The translations under genes were made by a program, and so were the position numbers. A DNA stretch of 64,000 nt from NCBI GenBank assembly GCA_018655275.1, contig JABIJZ010000002.1:1-64000 (forward strand), written 5' to 3'. The notes beneath the pieces were generated by a model that had not been told where the DNA came from, did no database searches, and saw only the letters and a list, made by a program, of their open reading frames with translations. The DNA comes from Candidatus Peregrinibacteria bacterium (GTDB lineage: Bacteria > Patescibacteriota > Gracilibacteria > UBA1369 > LOWO2-01-FULL-3). This document shows, piece after piece, positions 61,607 through 64,000 of the stretch. The stretch's first letter is position 1. Each line of letters opens with the position of its first letter.

Positions 61607-62752
61607 CTATCCGACTTTCTCAACACTCTTCACTACGACCTCGATAGCAATATCGAGGTCTTTTTGTTCTGTAAACCTCGAAATTGTGAACCGAATTGAA
61701 TTTGCAGCATCTTCCTCAGTACGCCCAATAGCTTTCAAAATAGGACTCACACTATGCCCATTATTGCTACAAGCAGAACCTTTTGAAGTACAAACTCCAT
61801 CTGCATTCAAATACCCACCAAGCATCTCCCCATTTACAGGGAAAGTAATATTTATATTGTTACACAAACGCTTCATCCCATCTTCATCACGAGGACCATT
61901 CAATTTTGAACCAGAAACTCGCTCCAAAACCTCATCAATAAAATAATTCCTCATTCGAATAAGACCTTTTAACTTATTTTTACGACCTCTTTTACAAGCT
62001 TCAGCAAAACCAACAAGACCAGCTACATTTTCCGTTCCACCTCGAAGCCCCATTTCGTGCCCACCACCATGAATCAATGGCGTGATTTCAACACCTTTGC
62101 GAAGCCAAAGAGCTCCAACACCTTTAGGCCCATGAATCTTATGTGAATTGAGTGTCATAAGGTCAACCGGCAATCTCCTCACATTGATCGGAACTTTTGT
62201 GAAACTTTGACACGCATCAGTATGAAACAACACACCAGCCTCACGACAAACCTTTCCCAAAACATCCAAATCCTGCACCGTCCCAATCTCATTATTTCCA
62301 TGAATAATAGAAACAACAAAAGTTTCAGGACGAATCACCGACTTCAACTCCTCGGCCGAAACAAACCCTTCTTCATCAACATCAAGATAAGTCACCTTAC
62401 AACCCTGCGTTTCAAGCCATTTACAAGTATTTACAATACACGCATGCTCAATTTTAGTTGTCACAATATGATTTCGCCCACTCCCCTTTTCAACCTCTTT
62501 CCAAAACAATCCCTTCAACGCCATATTATTAGACTCAGTTCCCCCAGAAGTAAAAACAATCCCCTCTTCTCGAGCTCCAATAGATCTCGCCACAGATTCA
62601 CGTGCCAACAAAAGTGCACGATGAGCATCAACACCACACTCATGACTCGAACTCGCATTTCCATAGCAATCCTCAAAATAAGGCTCCATCACCTTGCAAA
62701 CCTTCGGATCAACCATAGTACTCGCACCATTGTCTAAATATATTTTCTTCAT
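61607..62752 (-). CDS. cysteine desulfurase (NifS/IscS family)
   Basis: A 381-residue PLP enzyme that takes sulfur from cysteine for Fe-S clusters or tRNA thiolation. N-terminal IYLDNGAST, the PLP-lysine segment SHKIHGPKGVGALW and the catalytic cysteine in SKGSACSNNGH are intact. No iscU or mnmA is adjacent. The ATG at 62752 is chosen over one six codons upstream because conservation starts there. Confidence 0.95.
   Translation of the reverse strand: MKKIYLDNGASTMVDPKVCKVMEPYFEDCYGNASSSHECGVDAHRALLLARESVARSIGAREEGIVFTSGGTESNNMALKGLFWKEVEKGSGRNHIVTTKIEHACIVNTCKWLETQGCKVTYLDVDEEGFVSAEELKSVIRPETFVVSIIHGNNEIGTVQDLDVLGKVCREAGVLFHTDACQSFTKVPINVRRLPVDLMTLNSHKIHGPKGVGALWLRKGVEITPLIHGGGHEMGLRGGTENVAGLVGFAEACKRGRKNKLKGLIRMRNYFIDEVLERVSGSKLNGPRDEDGMKRLCNNINITFPVNGEMLGGYLNADGVCTSKGSACSNNGHSVSPILKAIGRTEEDAANSIRFTISRFTEQKDLDIAIEVVVKSVEKVG
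61637..61665 (+). terminator. peroxiredoxin terminator inside the convergent coding region
   Basis: GACCTCGATA/TATCGAGGTC (perfect 10 bp), GCAA loop, then TTTTT on the plus strand. It lies within the last codons of the cysteine desulfurase gene, which it encodes as DLDIAIEV on the other strand. Confidence 0.9.
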
Positions 62753-62776
62753 AAATTTTTTGTTATACAAAAGGGA

Positions 62777-63382
62777 TTATATAAGTAATTTCTCCCGCTT
62801 GAAAGCTAAAAAATACGCCACATACCCAATCAGCAAGCCAGCAAAAATATCCCAGACATAATGCTGCTTCAATAAAACAATCGACACACAAACAACAAAC
62901 ACATACAAATACGCCAACCAACACCATTTAGGAAAAGCCAAAGCCATCATCATTCCAACAATAAAAACAAAAACCACATGCTGAGAAGGAAAAACATTCG
63001 CAGCATTATCCACCTGCCACAACATCCCCACCAAACTATCAGACAACCCATTCCCCAAAATACTCAAATCAGGCCTCACCATCCAAATAGGATAAATCAA
63101 ATAAATAGGCGCCGTAATCAAAACACCATACAAAAGCGCATTCACCCCTTTCCTAACAATATCCAAATTTTTTATCCCAAAAAAAGAAAAAATCCACACA
63201 ACATAATAAACAAAAATATAAATCCAAATCGCATGAGCCCAAAAAGGAATATACTGATCCACCCACATCGACAAATAACTTTCAGGCCTCAACTCAGAAA
63301 AATACTCAACCAACTTAAACTGAATCTGAATCAGAAGAAATATTCCAAAAAGATATTTAAATCTAACCGAAACTTTTTTCAT
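62777..63382 (-). CDS. PAP2-superfamily membrane phosphatase
   Basis: A 201-residue membrane protein with about six helices. The PAP2 motifs PSQHV and KQHYVWDIFAG (motifs 2 and 3) are present; motif 1 is less clear. Likely a lipid phosphate or undecaprenyl pyrophosphate phosphatase, or an inositol-phosphorylceramide-type relative. Its ATG overlaps the UGA of the preceding gene (TGATG), so translation is coupled. Confidence 0.85.
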   Translation of the reverse strand: MKKVSVRFKYLFGIFLLIQIQFKLVEYFSELRPESYLSMWVDQYIPFWAHAIWIYIFVYYVVWIFSFFGIKNLDIVRKGVNALLYGVLITAPIYLIYPIWMVRPDLSILGNGLSDSLVGMLWQVDNAANVFPSQHVVFVFIVGMMMALAFPKWCWLAYLYVFVVCVSIVLLKQHYVWDIFAGLLIGYVAYFLAFKREKLLI

Positions 63383-63879
63383 CAAGCCACGTTACCAAAA
63401 TACATGTCCACAATCTTTCCTATCCCAAAAGTCAAAATCAAAACAACAAACATCATCACCAAATGCTCAAAAACCACATGTATCGGCCGAGCGTTCTGCT
63501 TCATAGCAAAGTAAAAACTAAAAATCGATATCAACACAGCCCCAACCACAATACTCAAAATCACCGCAGGCCAAAGCTCCATCGTCAAAACAGGCACCAT
63601 AAAGATCACAGCAAACAAAATTTTTGAAAATAAAGTAGAAAGAGTTGCCCTCCAAACATGCCCCCCACCTCTCTCAGAAGTCGTCGACTCCTCCGCAATA
63701 TGCATTCCAAAAGCATCAGACAAAGAATCTCCAAATGCAATCAGCAAAATCGCCCCAATAACAGCCGCTTTCGAACCTGTTCCCACCATCATTCCCACCA
63801 TCATCCCAAGAGTAGTAACAATTCCAGACGTCAGCCCAAAACCAAACCCTTTTTCATATGATTTATCTTTGCTAGACAT
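63382..63879 (-). CDS. VIT/CCC1-like membrane transporter
   Basis: A 165-residue protein with about five helices resembling the VIT/CCC1 iron and manganese transporters (GFGFGLTSGIVTTLGMMVGM, then FGDSLSDAFGMHIAEES). The MSSKDKS start is preferred over one 14 codons upstream because TTAATC stands eight bases before it and the longer frame overlaps the neighbouring gene. The usual cytoplasmic metal-binding domain is missing, so this is a short form. Confidence 0.75.
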   Translation of the reverse strand: MSSKDKSYEKGFGFGLTSGIVTTLGMMVGMMVGTGSKAAVIGAILLIAFGDSLSDAFGMHIAEESTTSERGGGHVWRATLSTLFSKILFAVIFMVPVLTMELWPAVILSIVVGAVLISIFSFYFAMKQNARPIHVVFEHLVMMFVVLILTFGIGKIVDMYFGNVA

Positions 63880-63895
63880 GTTTTTTTGATTAAAT

Positions 63896-64000
63896 TTAGA
63901 CAACTTTATAAACTTGACCACCCTTCCTCGGTTCCGATTTCACTTTTATTCCAATATCATCACCACTATACGCAACTTCAACATCCTTACGATCTGCTTG
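63896..64000 (-). CDS. C-terminus of a small EF-Tu-domain-like protein
   Basis: The last 34 codons of a gene entering from the right edge. The residues (QADRKDVEVAYSGDDIGIKV, ending GGQVYKVV) match the end of short translation-elongation-factor-like beta-barrel proteins of about 85-90 residues known from archaea and bacteria. The start lies outside the window. Confidence 0.55.
   Translation of the reverse strand, partial: QADRKDVEVAYSGDDIGIKVKSEPRKGGQVYKVV

Overview
This window most likely comes from a Patescibacteria (CPR) genome; Peregrinibacteria is my best guess. The clues are compact gene spacing, near absence of Shine-Dalgarno sites, many short membrane or coiled-coil proteins without clear relatives, a proton-pumping pyrophosphatase, a GroES/GroEL pair under CIRCE control, and a block of giant proteins of no recognisable family. 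UGA acts as a stop (for example at the end of the FecR-domain gene), so this is not one of the lineages that read UGA as glycine. The lineage is inferred; no rRNA is present.

Layout. 1-8 kb: a partial Lys/Arg-rich protein, a Yip1-like membrane protein, H+-pyrophosphatase, ribosomal protein L25, YbaB, MltG and a Rel/SpoT-like ppGpp hydrolase whose synthetase domain looks decayed. 8-18 kb (all minus): FecR-domain protein, DnaA, then RseP, Frr, PyrH, a tail-anchored protein, GroEL and GroES with a CIRCE operator overlapping the promoter, a coiled-coil protein and RNase Y. 18-32.5 kb: a NYN nuclease behind four 11-bp direct repeats, a lamin-tail protein, CcdA with a DsbA-like oxidoreductase, an SLH protein, AI-2E transporter, a queuosine-precursor transporter with a pseudoknot leader, a kinase-deaminase fusion, DUF134, YibE/F, tRNA-Gln with a partial copy, MATE, Gmk, an unidentified structured RNA of about 340 nt, SSB and a TRM11-type methyltransferase. 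32.5-35.2 kb: tRNA-Asn followed by a cassette (zincin metalloprotease plus small protein) bounded by 20-bp direct repeats. 35-44 kb: a string of secreted or lipoprotein genes ending in DUF3160, then RlmN, small membrane proteins, an EamA transporter and a 476-residue unknown.

44-57.8 kb is the most striking part: four consecutive plus-strand genes (948, 1025, 1282 and 1329 codons) separated by 16-27 bp behind one strong promoter. They are mutual paralogs built from serial winged-helix-like modules, each protein ending in a linker and (in at least three) an acidic tail. I cannot name the family.

57.8-64 kb: Dcd and a DUF318-type permease face a Fur-family regulator; the two divergent promoters overlap at one inverted repeat. 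Behind fur lies an oxidative-stress and metal set: cupin, rubredoxin-superoxide reductase fusion, a 45-residue Cys-rich metallothionein-like peptide and 2-Cys peroxiredoxin. A cysteine desulfurase, PAP2 phosphatase, VIT-like transporter and the tail of a small EF-Tu-like protein close the window.

A genome-wide signal is visible: where a Shine-Dalgarno site would sit, many genes carry TTAACC or a close variant, 8-11 nt before the ATG. A second recurrent signal is an extended -10 box, TGGTATAAT, at several single-gene promoters.
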